Positions 54,918 through 63,613 of a stretch of 64,000 bases of DNA are shown piece after piece. The notes beneath the pieces were generated by a model that saw nothing but the letters and a program-made list of their open reading frames with translations, did not search any database and was not told the DNA's origin. The stretch is from contig NZ_AOHZ01000014.1 of NCBI RefSeq assembly GCF_000337215.1, positions 1 through 64,000 on the forward strand, written 5' to 3'. This DNA is from Natronolimnohabitans innermongolicus JCM 12255 (GTDB taxonomy: Archaea; Halobacteriota; Halobacteria; Halobacteriales; Natrialbaceae). The first letter of the stretch is position 1. Each line of letters opens with the position of its first letter. The translations under genes were made by a program, and so were the position numbers.

Positions 54918-55771
54918 CAGTCGTCGCTCGGCGCCACGACGGCTTTCCGGGTCGAACCGTAGTTGGTACCAGCGGTGATCGACTCGGGTTCTTTGACGAC
55001 GTAGAGGACGACCAGCCCAGTGACGATGTACTTCGTGACGATGTCGAGGACGCTGTAGCCCCACGAGGTGATCGCGACATCGAGCACGGCGATTCCTTCG
55101 ACGCCGAGTCCCCACAGGATCGGATAGCCGAACCAGCCGATGACGGTGAGGAGTTTCAGCGTGTTGAACAGGTCGGCGGTCCCCGTCGTCTCGGCTTCGG
55201 CCGTCCAGTCGACCATGATGATGTAGACGATCACGAGGAAGAACGTCGAACTGATGACGAACCACCACCAGCGCATGAAGACCGAGGAGGTGGTCAGCGC
55301 GGCGGCAAGGCCGGTCACGCACATCGCGATCGTGAACGCGCAGGTCGTCATGATTTTCGTCAGGTTCGACCCCGCGATCAACCCGAGCACGATGAGGATA
55401 AACGGCGTCGAGAACGTCCAGGTAAGGTACCGCCCCCACATGGTCAGGACCGCTTCGCCGGCTCGCGGGTGGCCCGCAGGCATCTCGATGAAACTTATCG
55501 TAAGCCCGGATGTGAGGGCCGTGTAGCTCGAAATCGAGACGATCGAGATCAACATCGTCGCGACGAGGATGAGGTTGGCTCGTGGATCCGTTACGCCCCG
55601 CCCCATCGCGACGATAAACAGGATCGTCAACCCTGCGAGCGCGATGTTGGTCACGAACGACAGCGCGAGCAGCGTGTCGTCGAAGACGTACTCGAAGATC
55701 TCCGACTGCGTTTCTGGCGTCTGGAGGACGACCTGCCGGGAGGTCGCCGCCAGTATGTCAACGGAATGCAT
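54917..55771 (-). CDS. hop: Halorhodopsin, light-driven chloride pump
   Basis: 284 residues, seven helices. The helix C motif is WGRYLTWTFSTPFILIVLG: Thr117 and Ser121 take the places of the bacteriorhodopsin Asp85 and Thr89, and Val128 that of Asp96, where known halorhodopsins have Ala. This is the chloride-pump signature, not a proton pump. The retinal Schiff-base lysine is Lys247 in SVLDIVTKYIV. The GTADLFNTLKLLTV and VEGIAVL segments match Natronomonas halorhodopsin closely. A chloride pump helps maintain osmotic balance and membrane potential in light. Confidence 0.95.
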   Translation of the reverse strand: MHSVDILAATSRQVVLQTPETQSEIFEYVFDDTLLALSFVTNIALAGLTILFIVAMGRGVTDPRANLILVATMLISIVSISSYTALTSGLTISFIEMPAGHPRAGEAVLTMWGRYLTWTFSTPFILIVLGLIAGSNLTKIMTTCAFTIAMCVTGLAAALTTSSVFMRWWWFVISSTFFLVIVYIIMVDWTAEAETTGTADLFNTLKLLTVIGWFGYPILWGLGVEGIAVLDVAITSWGYSVLDIVTKYIVTGLVVLYVVKEPESITAGTNYGSTRKAVVAPSDD

Positions 55772-56079
55772 GTCTACAGTATGACGTTCGGTGGTAACCC
55801 GAAAGAGAACGGAGCCATACCAGTAAGGGGAAATCGATGCTGGTCCCGGTAGTCGGTGTATTCGGCCGATAAAAAGAGTCTACAGCCCCTATGACGCCGA
55901 TCGTTGCACGTTTTTTGCGGTTTCTCGCCGGTGATGGGGAGGGCTCGAGCCGGAGCGTAGCGAGTGGGCGATCAGGTCCCGTCGGGTGGCCCGCATCAGC
56001 GACGCGACCGCTCGCCGGTCGCCGGTCGCTTCGGGTCCGTCCCGTTACGTTTTACCCCCACGGGCTCGAATCGCCTCCA
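55772..56079. other. Intergenic region between hop and gatB
   Basis: 308 bp holding both divergent promoters. A minus-strand tttttatcgg lies about 100 nt before the hop start; on the plus side gttttacccc lies just before gatB. Between them is GC-rich low-complexity sequence (cggagcgtagcgagtggg) typical of haloarchaeal spacers. No gene seen. Confidence 0.4.
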
Positions 56080-57576
56080 ATGACTGCCCAGACCGTCCAG
56101 CAGGGCGACCTCGTGACCGTCATCGGCCTCGAGGTCCACGTCCAGCTGGAGACCGACACGAAGATCTTCTGTGGCTGTTCGACCGAACAGACCGACGAAC
56201 CCAACGAGAACGTCTGCCCGGTCTGTCTCGGCCTCCCCGGTGCCCTGCCCGTGTTGAACGAGGCCGCCGTCGAGGCCGCCGTCAAGATCGGGAAGGCGAT
56301 CGACGCCGACATCCCCGAGGAGACGCGGTTCCACCGGAAGAACTACTACTACCCCGACCTGCCCAAAAACTTCCAGATCACCCAGTACGACGAACCGATC
56401 TGTGCCGACGGTGACCTCGAGGTCGCCGTCGAGGGCGACCGCCGAACGGTGACGATCGAGCGGGCCCACTTAGAGGAGGACCCGGGGAGCCTCCAGCACG
56501 TCGGCGGCGGTGGCGGCATCGATTCGGCCGACTACACCCGCGTCGACTACAACCGCGCCGGCACGCCGCTGATGGAGATCGTGACGGCGCCGGACTTTCG
56601 CAGCCCGAGCGAGGTGCGGGCCTTCCTCGCCGAACTCGAGGAAGTCCTCGAGTATCTGGGCGTCTTCGACGCCGAGCGCGACGGCAGCCTGCGCATCGAC
56701 GCCAACCTCTCGATCATCCCCGAGGCGGAGATCGAGAGCGGCGACGTGACCGACATCGGCGCGGACGCGCTGGCGGCGGCAAACCGCACCGAAGTGAAGA
56801 ACATCTCGAGTCACAAGGGCGCCGAAAAGGCCCTGGCCTACGAGGAGACCCGCCAGAAGAACGCGATCCAGCGCGGCCGCGCGGTCGAACAGGAGACCCG
56901 CCACTGGGACGAGTCGCGCGGAATCACGGTCTCGATGCGCTCAAAAGAAGAGGAGAAAGACTACCGCTACTTCGAGGAGGCCGATCTCCCGCCGCTTCGC
57001 GTCTCGGGCTGGAAAGAGGAGATTGCGATTCCGGAACTCCCCTCCGCGCGACGCGAGCGCTTCCAGGCGGAGTACGGGTTAAACGAAGAGGCCGCCTCGA
57101 AGCTCACCTCGACGAAGCAGGTCGCGGACTTCTACGAGGACGTCGCCGGCGAGTTCGATCCCGATCTGGCCGCGACCTGGGTCGCGGACAACCTGCTCGG
57201 CGAACTCAACTACCGCGACATGGACATCGTGGAACTCGAGGGGCGTCTCGAGGAGGTCACACGACTCGTCGAACTCGTCGCCGAGGACGAGATCACGGCG
57301 AAAAACGCCCACGAGACCGTGCTCCGCGGAATGCTCGACGACGGCGAGGCGCCAGACGAGATCGTCGAGGAAGAGGGGCTTGGCAAGACCGACGAGGACG
57401 AGGTCCAGCAGGCCGTCGTCGAGGCGATCGACGAGAACCCCGACGCCGTCGACGACTACGAGTCGGGCGATGACGGCGCGATCAACTTCCTCGTGGGACA
57501 GGTCATGCAAAAGACGGGCGGCAGCGCGGATCCCGGTGACGTCAACCAGTTGTTGCGGGCCGAACTCGAGCAGTAA
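56080..57576 (+). CDS. gatB: Aspartyl/glutamyl-tRNA amidotransferase subunit B
   Basis: 498 residues. It opens VTVIGLEVHVQLETDTKIFC with zinc-type cysteines (FCGCSTE and CPVCLGLPGALP), has FHRKNYYYPDLPKNFQITQY and VDYNRAGTPLMEIVT, and a C-terminal GatB/YqeY helical domain ending LLRAELEQ. As part of the GatCAB complex it amidates Asp-tRNA(Asn) or Glu-tRNA(Gln). GatA and GatC are not in view. The start at 56080 fits the family; the longer frame to 55891 adds spacer sequence. Confidence 0.95.
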   Translation: MTAQTVQQGDLVTVIGLEVHVQLETDTKIFCGCSTEQTDEPNENVCPVCLGLPGALPVLNEAAVEAAVKIGKAIDADIPEETRFHRKNYYYPDLPKNFQITQYDEPICADGDLEVAVEGDRRTVTIERAHLEEDPGSLQHVGGGGGIDSADYTRVDYNRAGTPLMEIVTAPDFRSPSEVRAFLAELEEVLEYLGVFDAERDGSLRIDANLSIIPEAEIESGDVTDIGADALAAANRTEVKNISSHKGAEKALAYEETRQKNAIQRGRAVEQETRHWDESRGITVSMRSKEEEKDYRYFEEADLPPLRVSGWKEEIAIPELPSARRERFQAEYGLNEEAASKLTSTKQVADFYEDVAGEFDPDLAATWVADNLLGELNYRDMDIVELEGRLEEVTRLVELVAEDEITAKNAHETVLRGMLDDGEAPDEIVEEEGLGKTDEDEVQQAVVEAIDENPDAVDDYESGDDGAINFLVGQVMQKTGGSADPGDVNQLLRAELEQ

Positions 57577-57591
57577 TCCGACCGCAGCCGC

Positions 57592-58227
57592 TCACAGGCC
57601 GTTTTTCAGCACGCGGTCGACGCCGCGTCGCAGTCGCTCGGACGCCGACTGGCCCGAAATCCCTAACGCCGACCCGATCTCGTCCGTCGAGGCTTCTCGT
57701 GGAACCTCGAAGTAGCCCATATCGCGGGCCGTGACCAGCGCCTCGTGTTGTTCGCGCGTGAGGCCGAACGGCGGTTCGTCGGCCGCAGACTCCCGAGTCA
57801 GTTTCTCGAGGTGAAACGTCGCTCCCCGGTCCAGACAGAACGTCCGAAACTCCGCGAGCGTTTCGCGGTCGGGAAACCGAGATCGGAGCCACCAGCCCTC
57901 GTCGGTCACGATCCCGTTGAGCGGCGTTCCGCCCAGATCCATGTACTTCTGATAGATCGGGAGCGGCGGGTCGCGGATCGTCGTTCGGTAGAGGGCGCTT
58001 TCCCCGTACTCGTCGAGGACCATAACATCCGAGACCGTCGGATCGTCCGCCAGCGCGTCTCGAAACTCGTAGTCGACGTCGTCGACGGTCCGACAGATCG
58101 TCACCGGTCGATCGCGGTCGACGGGGAGGACCCGTTCGATGTACACCGTCGGCTCCGTGACCGCTGCAACTGCGTCCGTCAGGGGAAGATCGAGCGACGC
58201 CACCCGAAATTCCGTGATGATTCCCAT
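57592..58227 (-). CDS. Bat-like HTH_10 transcriptional regulator
   Basis: 211 residues. The N-terminal ~150 residues look like the sensor-like half of bacterio-opsin-activator proteins (FRVASLDLPLTDAVAAV and GWWLRSRFPDRETLAEF). The C-terminal HTH_10 is FGLTREQHEALVTARDMGYF with EVPREASTDEIGSALGISGQ. The family regulates opsin, DMSO reductase and other genes in haloarchaea. Its nearness to halorhodopsin (2.2 kb) makes it a candidate regulator of it, unproven. It converges on gatB 15 bp away. Confidence 0.9.
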   Translation of the reverse strand: MGIITEFRVASLDLPLTDAVAAVTEPTVYIERVLPVDRDRPVTICRTVDDVDYEFRDALADDPTVSDVMVLDEYGESALYRTTIRDPPLPIYQKYMDLGGTPLNGIVTDEGWWLRSRFPDRETLAEFRTFCLDRGATFHLEKLTRESAADEPPFGLTREQHEALVTARDMGYFEVPREASTDEIGSALGISGQSASERLRRGVDRVLKNGL

Positions 58228-58508
58228 CGGTCGAATTTGCCTCCGTACTTAAACTGCCTGCTGTGCGAGATATAATCTCATCGGAATTCCGTCAGTATTC
58301 CACTGTAGTAATGCTGATGGAACTGCAGCCGCGACCTGACATCTCCGCTCTCCACTCCCGGGTCGACACTCGCCGGGAAGACCCGTTCGATACTTGCCGT
58401 TGCCCGCATCCCTCCGAATCGACGGTCGACGATGGCGTCCCAAAACGGCCGGGAGACGCCTTCGCCGCGAGAGGCGACCCGAATCCGGCCGTCTCGGAGG
58501 TGTAACCG

Positions 58509-61500
58509 ATGGCACTCCCGGATCGGATCGCGAACGCGCTAACCAGTCGCTCTCGAGCCGTTATTCTCGTCTTGCTGATGTTGACCGCGCTCGTCGGCGC
58601 CGGCATGCCGATGCTCGAGGAAGACACCTCGCTCGAGCAGTTCGAGAGCGATTCGACGGAGCGGGAGGCGCTCGACGATATCAACGACCGGTTCGTCGCC
58701 GAGGGCGACGAGAACACGACGTCGGTACAGGTGATCGCGAGGGACGACGACGTCCTGACGCGAGAATCGTTACTCGACTCCCTCGAGCTCCAACAGGAGA
58801 TACATGCGACTGAGTCGATCGGAGGAACGCTCGTCGAAGACGACCCGATCACCGGCGTCGAGAACGTCGTTGCGATCACTGCGATCACCGAAGAACAGGT
58901 GTCGCAACTGGAAGCACGCGGCGCCGAACTCGAGCAGCGCGAGGCGCAACTCGAGAACAGAACGGCGACGCTCGATGCGGGCCTCGAGGACGCGCTCGCG
59001 TTGCAGCGAGAGCAGGCGCAACTGCGCGCGGCCGGCGACGAAGCGGGAGCGGCCGAGATCGAATCCGAGATCGACGCCGCGATCGCGGAAACGGTCGCCG
59101 CCGCCGACCTCGACGACGAACAGGCCAACGAGTACGAGGAACGCGTCGGGCAGGCTCGAGCGATCGAATCCGACCGCTGGGCGATCGAACAGCAAACCGA
59201 CGCTCCCGGTGACGATCCCGCGTACCAGGAGCTGACAGAGTCCCTCGAATCGGTCTCGACCGGCGCGACGCTCGGCGTCCTCGAGTCGGAGTACGAGCGA
59301 CTCGAAGCCGACTTCGAGGCGTTCGAGGAGGACCAACGGCAACTCGAAGCAGACGACGAGCGGCCGTCGCTCGACGAACAGATCGACGCCCTCGAGGACC
59401 TCTCCGACGAGGAGTTCGAGGCGGTGCTCCGCGAGACGCTATCGGCCGACGCGGACGGCGACGGCGGGACCGCCCTCGCGTTCATGCCGACCGACTACGA
59501 ACCGGGATCGACCGAGGCGGACGCCCGCGTGACCCTCGTTACGCAGCAGACGGACGGCGGGACGTTGTCCGCCGCCGACGAGGACGCACGGATCGACGAG
59601 GCGCAACTCGAACTCCGCGAACTCGCGACCGGCGCCGATCAGGAGTACGTGGTTTTCGGCGCCGGAATTATCACCGACGAGATCGATCGGTCGATGGACG
59701 ACAGTCTCGCGATCGTCGGACCGTTCGCACTCCTGTTCGTCATCGTCGCGCTGACGATCGCTTACCGGGATCCCCTCGACGTCGCGCTCGGCGTCGTCGG
59801 GATCATCGGCGTGTTGATCTGGACGTTCGGCTTCATGGGCTGGGCCGGGATCGCGTTCAACCAGATGATGATCGCGGTGCCCGTCCTGTTGATCGGGCTC
59901 TCGATCGACTACGCGATCCACGTCTTCATGCGCCATCGCGAGCAACGCGAGACCGAAGGCGTCACCAGCACGGTTCGCGGTTCGATGTCGATCGCGCTGG
60001 CCGGCGTCGGCGTCGCCCTCGTCTGGGTGACGGCGACGACCGCAATCGGCTTTCTCGCCAACCTCGTCAGCCCCATCCGCCCGATTCAGGAGTTCGGCGT
60101 CGTCAGCGCCGTCGGGATCCTCTCGGCGCTGATCGTCTTCGGCGGTCTTATCCCCGCGCTCAAGGTCGAAATCGACTCCGTTCTCGAGTCCCGCGGCTGG
60201 AGCCGCCGCAAACGAGCGGTCGGGACCGGCGACGGCGGGTTTGCCACCGTTCTCTCGGGCGGCGCGACCGCGGCGCGAACGGCGCCGGCCGTCGTGTTGA
60301 TCGTCGCGTTGCTGCTCACCGCGGGCGGCGTCTACGGGGCGACGCAGGTCGATACGAGCTTCGACGAGGAGGATTTCCTCGCCGAGAGTCCGCCGTCCTG
60401 GACGGAGCACCTCCCGGGAGTGATGACCCCGGGCGAGTATCAGGCCGCAGATGACCTCGAGTACGTCAACGAGAACTTCCACCGGCCGGACTCGCAGGCA
60501 CAGCTCTTCGTCGAGGGCAATATCACGGATCCGGACGCGGTACAGCGACTCTCGGACGCGGAACGCGAGGCCGGCGAAAGTGACGTCGTCTACCTAGATC
60601 CGACGGGAGAGCCCGACGTACAGGGGCCGCTTTCGGTGATGGAATCGGTGGCCGCCCAGAACGAGTCGTTCAACGAGACCTACCAGGCGTCGCTGAACGA
60701 CGACGGCGTTCCGGCTCAGAATATAGCGCAGTTGTACGACGAACTGTTCGAGGCCGACGAATCGGCGGCGAGTTCTGTCATCTACCGCACCGACGACGGG
60801 GAGTACGAGTCGGCCCGCCTGGTTGTCGCGATTCACGGCACCGCCGGGTTCGACGACGCCGCCGACGAGATGCAAACGATCGCGGGATCGATCGACGTCG
60901 ACGGGGCCGGCGATCAGCGCACCGTCGACGTCGACGACGGGGAGGTCCACGCGATCGCGACGGGGAACCCGATCATCAACCACACCGTCGAACAGGACCT
61001 GCTCGATACGGTCCTCGAGAGTCTGTTGATCACCCTCGTTACCGTCTTCGCCTTCCTGACGGTGGCTTACTGGCTGACCGGAACCAGCGCGACGCTCGGG
61101 GCCGTAACCCTGCTGCCGGTCGCGTTTACGGTGAGCTGGATCCTGGGGACGATGTCGCTCCTCGGAATGCCGTTCAACGTGTTGACGGGGATGATCACCA
61201 GCCTGACGATCGGGCTCGGCGTCGCCTACAGCATTCACATCAGCTCCCGGTACATGCTCGAACTCGAGCGGCAGGGAACCGTCGCGGATGCGATGCGGAC
61301 GACCGTCACCGGGACCGGCGGCGCGCTGCTCGGAAGCGCCGTGACGACGGTCGGCGGGTTCGGGACGCTCGCGCTCGCGTTCATGCCCGTCCTCCGACAG
61401 TTCGGAATCATTACCGGATTGACGATCGCGTACGCGTTCCTCGCGAGCGTCGTCGTCCTCCCGTCGCTACTGGTGTTGTGGACGCGGTACGTCGGTCCCG

Positions 61501-61700
61501 ACGTGCCCCTGGACGCAACGGACGCCGCCGACGAACCGGAGGCGCGGAGCGAAACCGACGACGAACCGGAGGCGCGGAGCGAAACCGACGACGAACCGGA
61601 GGCACGGGAGAAAGTCACCGACGACGAACCGACCGAACGAAGCGAGGCCACCGAAGTCGAAGTCCCGGCGGGTTCGGAGGGCGATTCGAGGGACCGATAG
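58509..61700 (+). CDS. MMPL/RND-family transporter
   Basis: 1063 residues. A first transmembrane helix at about residue 18-35 precedes a large external region with a coiled-coil segment (about 130-310), and the membrane block has six helices (about 395-550; IGLSIDYAIHVFMRHRE with the proton-relay Asp). A second external loop lies at about 610-820 and a second six-helix block at about 835-1000. MMPL proteins export lipids or hydrophobic compounds using the proton or sodium gradient. The acidic end contains two exact copies of PEARSETDDE. Expected promoter in the 281 bp upstream, where I see no credible gene. Confidence 0.92.
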   Translation: MALPDRIANALTSRSRAVILVLLMLTALVGAGMPMLEEDTSLEQFESDSTEREALDDINDRFVAEGDENTTSVQVIARDDDVLTRESLLDSLELQQEIHATESIGGTLVEDDPITGVENVVAITAITEEQVSQLEARGAELEQREAQLENRTATLDAGLEDALALQREQAQLRAAGDEAGAAEIESEIDAAIAETVAAADLDDEQANEYEERVGQARAIESDRWAIEQQTDAPGDDPAYQELTESLESVSTGATLGVLESEYERLEADFEAFEEDQRQLEADDERPSLDEQIDALEDLSDEEFEAVLRETLSADADGDGGTALAFMPTDYEPGSTEADARVTLVTQQTDGGTLSAADEDARIDEAQLELRELATGADQEYVVFGAGIITDEIDRSMDDSLAIVGPFALLFVIVALTIAYRDPLDVALGVVGIIGVLIWTFGFMGWAGIAFNQMMIAVPVLLIGLSIDYAIHVFMRHREQRETEGVTSTVRGSMSIALAGVGVALVWVTATTAIGFLANLVSPIRPIQEFGVVSAVGILSALIVFGGLIPALKVEIDSVLESRGWSRRKRAVGTGDGGFATVLSGGATAARTAPAVVLIVALLLTAGGVYGATQVDTSFDEEDFLAESPPSWTEHLPGVMTPGEYQAADDLEYVNENFHRPDSQAQLFVEGNITDPDAVQRLSDAEREAGESDVVYLDPTGEPDVQGPLSVMESVAAQNESFNETYQASLNDDGVPAQNIAQLYDELFEADESAASSVIYRTDDGEYESARLVVAIHGTAGFDDAADEMQTIAGSIDVDGAGDQRTVDVDDGEVHAIATGNPIINHTVEQDLLDTVLESLLITLVTVFAFLTVAYWLTGTSATLGAVTLLPVAFTVSWILGTMSLLGMPFNVLTGMITSLTIGLGVAYSIHISSRYMLELERQGTVADAMRTTVTGTGGALLGSAVTTVGGFGTLALAFMPVLRQFGIITGLTIAYAFLASVVVLPSLLVLWTRYVGPDVPLDATDAADEPEARSETDDEPEARSETDDEPEAREKVTDDEPTERSEATEVEVPAGSEGDSRDR
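61536..61595 (+). repeat. Tandem 30-bp repeat in the MMPL gene tail
   Basis: Two exact 30-bp units (61536-61565 and 61566-61595), each coding PEARSETDDE, with a diverged third unit (PEAREKVTDDE) following. In frame, in the disordered acidic tail. Confidence 0.9.
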
Positions 61701-61915
61701 CCGTCTCGAGCCCATCGCTGCGAATTTCGTTTCCAGGGGCTGCGACCGACTCGAGGCGAGCCGTTCTTCCGGTCCCGGTCGCGACGGTCACGGGTCGATC
61801 GACTGACGACCGACGAACGGCGAACCGTCGGTCGCCGCATCGGCTCCGATCGGTTTCAGGAACCGGTGTTCCGCTACCGATATAATTACCATCGGACGGC
61901 GTGTGCAGTGTCGAC

Positions 61916-62944
61916 ATGGATCGAATACGACTCGGGAACGACGAGTTCGAGGGCCGAAACAACGCCTACGTCCTCGCCGAGGACGGCGGCGACGGCCTCG
62001 CGCTCGTCGACACCGGTCTCGCGACGCCCGACGTACGCGAGGATCTGCGAGACGGACTGGCCGAACGCGGCTACGACTTTGCCGACGTCGACGATATCGT
62101 CCTGACGCACTTCCACGTCGACCACGCGGGACTGGCCGGCGAGATTCAGGCGGCAAGCGACGCGACGGTCTACGTCCACGAAGCCGACGCCCCGCTCGTC
62201 GAGGGCGACGCCGACGCCTACGACGCCATCGAACGGCGGCGTCGCGACCTCCTCGAGCGGTGGGGTGTTCCCGAGGAGTCGCGGGCCGAACTCGCCGAGT
62301 TCATGGAACTGGCCGAACATCTCGAGGGCGAGCCGGCCGACGCCACGCCGATCGAGGGCGGAACGGTTCTCGAGGTCGGCGGTCGAACCCTCGAGACGAT
62401 TCACGCGCCCGGCCACGCCGCGGGACACTGTTGTTTCGAAATCTGCGATGCGTCGGGAACACACCGGGAGGGGGGTGCTGTCGCCGGGAGCGGCGGCGAG
62501 GCGTTCGTCGGCGACGCCCTGCTACCGGTGTATACGCCGAACGTGGGCGGTGCAGACGTCCGCATCGACCGGCCGCTCGAGCGTTACTACGAGACTCTCG
62601 AGCGACTGGCCGAGCGCGAGTACGATCGGGTCTGGCCGGGGCACCGCGAGCCGATCGCGGAGCCGACCGCGCGAGCGCGCGAGATCATCGCCCACCACCG
62701 CGAGCGCAGCGAGAAGATCCTCGAGATTCTCCGCGAGCACGGCCCGGCCGACGCCTGGACGGTCAGCGACCACCTCTTCGGCGACCTCGAGGGGATCCAC
62801 ATCGTCCACGGGCCGGGCGAGGCCTACGCGCATCTCGACCACCTCGAGCACGAGGGCGTCCTCGACGTCGACGATGGGATCTATCGGCTGGTCGACGCGG
62901 GCGCCGAAGCCGACGCGATCGGTGTCAGCGAAAACCGACGCTGA
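61916..62944 (+). CDS. Metallo-beta-lactamase fold hydrolase with C-terminal helical domain
   Basis: 342 residues. The metal-binding motif THFHVDH gives His65, His67, Asp69 and His70; a further histidine is in APGHAAGHC, and FVGDAL and WPGHREP supply the later ligands. The last ~90 residues resemble the winged-helix end of LACTB2-type MBL proteins (SEKILEILREHGPADAWTVS). Substrate unknown; a thioester or nucleotide ester is usual. The 215 bp before it, after the MMPL stop, look featureless. Confidence 0.88.
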   Translation: MDRIRLGNDEFEGRNNAYVLAEDGGDGLALVDTGLATPDVREDLRDGLAERGYDFADVDDIVLTHFHVDHAGLAGEIQAASDATVYVHEADAPLVEGDADAYDAIERRRRDLLERWGVPEESRAELAEFMELAEHLEGEPADATPIEGGTVLEVGGRTLETIHAPGHAAGHCCFEICDASGTHREGGAVAGSGGEAFVGDALLPVYTPNVGGADVRIDRPLERYYETLERLAEREYDRVWPGHREPIAEPTARAREIIAHHRERSEKILEILREHGPADAWTVSDHLFGDLEGIHIVHGPGEAYAHLDHLEHEGVLDVDDGIYRLVDAGAEADAIGVSENRR

Positions 62945-62961
62945 GACGTCGACTACCGTTC

Positions 62962-63071
62962 ATACTGTCGGACAGCAGTCAGTGCACCGTCGGTCGCGAA
63001 TTCGCGGTCGGCTCCGACGGCGACGACCGCAGTCGCGCGACCGATCGGCAACGCGTGCTGTCCGGCAGTAT
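62962..63071. repeat. 110-bp element with terminal inverted repeats between two convergent genes
   Basis: atactgtcggacagca at 62962-62977 and tgctgtccggcagtat at 63056-63071 are inverted repeats (15 of 16 match). The interior is GC-rich and does not align to the 82-bp element, but as with it, the right end runs directly into a TGA stop (thioesterase gene). It may act as a bidirectional terminator for the two convergent genes. Confidence 0.7.
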
Positions 63072-63529
63072 CAGTCGCTCGCCTCGAGGCCGCCCTGAAA
63101 CGCCGCGACGGCCTCCCGGAACGCGTCGGGGATAGGGCGGGTCTCTCCGGTCTCGAGGTCGACGGCGACGTGGGTGACGGTGCCGTCGGCGAGCACCTGC
63201 TCGTCGGCGCTGCGTGTGATGCGGTACTCGAACGTGATACTCGCCGTGCCGATTTCGGCGACGCGGATCTCGTTGACGAGTTCGTCGCCGAACTCGGCCG
63301 CGTCGCGGTAGTTCAGTTCCGTATTGGCGACGTGGACCTGCCAGCCGTCGCGCTCCATCTGTTCGTAGCCGTAATCGATCTGCCGGAAGAACTCCGAGAC
63401 GGCCTCGTCCTGAAACGTGAAGTACTCGCCGTAGAAGACGACGCCCTGCAGGTCCGTTTCGGCGAAGCGAACGCGATTTTCGAAGATCGGTCGAAACTCG
63501 GGGTCGATATCTGTGTCAGATGTGGACAT
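63071..63529 (-). CDS. Acyl-CoA thioesterase (hotdog fold, 4HBT family)
   Basis: 152 residues with the 4-hydroxybenzoyl-CoA thioesterase pattern: VRFAETDLQGVVFYGEYFTF, the catalytic acid in the AETD/GVVFYG segment, then ELNYRDAAEFGDELVNEIRV and DGTVTHVAVDLETGETRPIP. It would hydrolyse short- or medium-chain acyl-CoA, acyl group unknown. The ATG at 63529 gives MSTSDTDIDPEF; the longer frame is unlikely. Confidence 0.9.
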   Translation of the reverse strand: MSTSDTDIDPEFRPIFENRVRFAETDLQGVVFYGEYFTFQDEAVSEFFRQIDYGYEQMERDGWQVHVANTELNYRDAAEFGDELVNEIRVAEIGTASITFEYRITRSADEQVLADGTVTHVAVDLETGETRPIPDAFREAVAAFQGGLEASD

Positions 63530-63613
63530 ACCGTGTACCGCCGTTGCGAGGGGTAAAACCGTACCGGCCACGGCAATCTATCGCTCGACCGTCTCCCGGA
63601 GAAGCAAACGCGG

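Noticed and set aside
58263-58505. 80-codon plus-strand frame directly before the MMPL gene
   Set aside because: Composition is typical of spacer sequence (Pro/Arg/Ser-rich, no motif) and the opposite strand is open as well. Its stop lying 3 bp before the MMPL start is suggestive but not enough.
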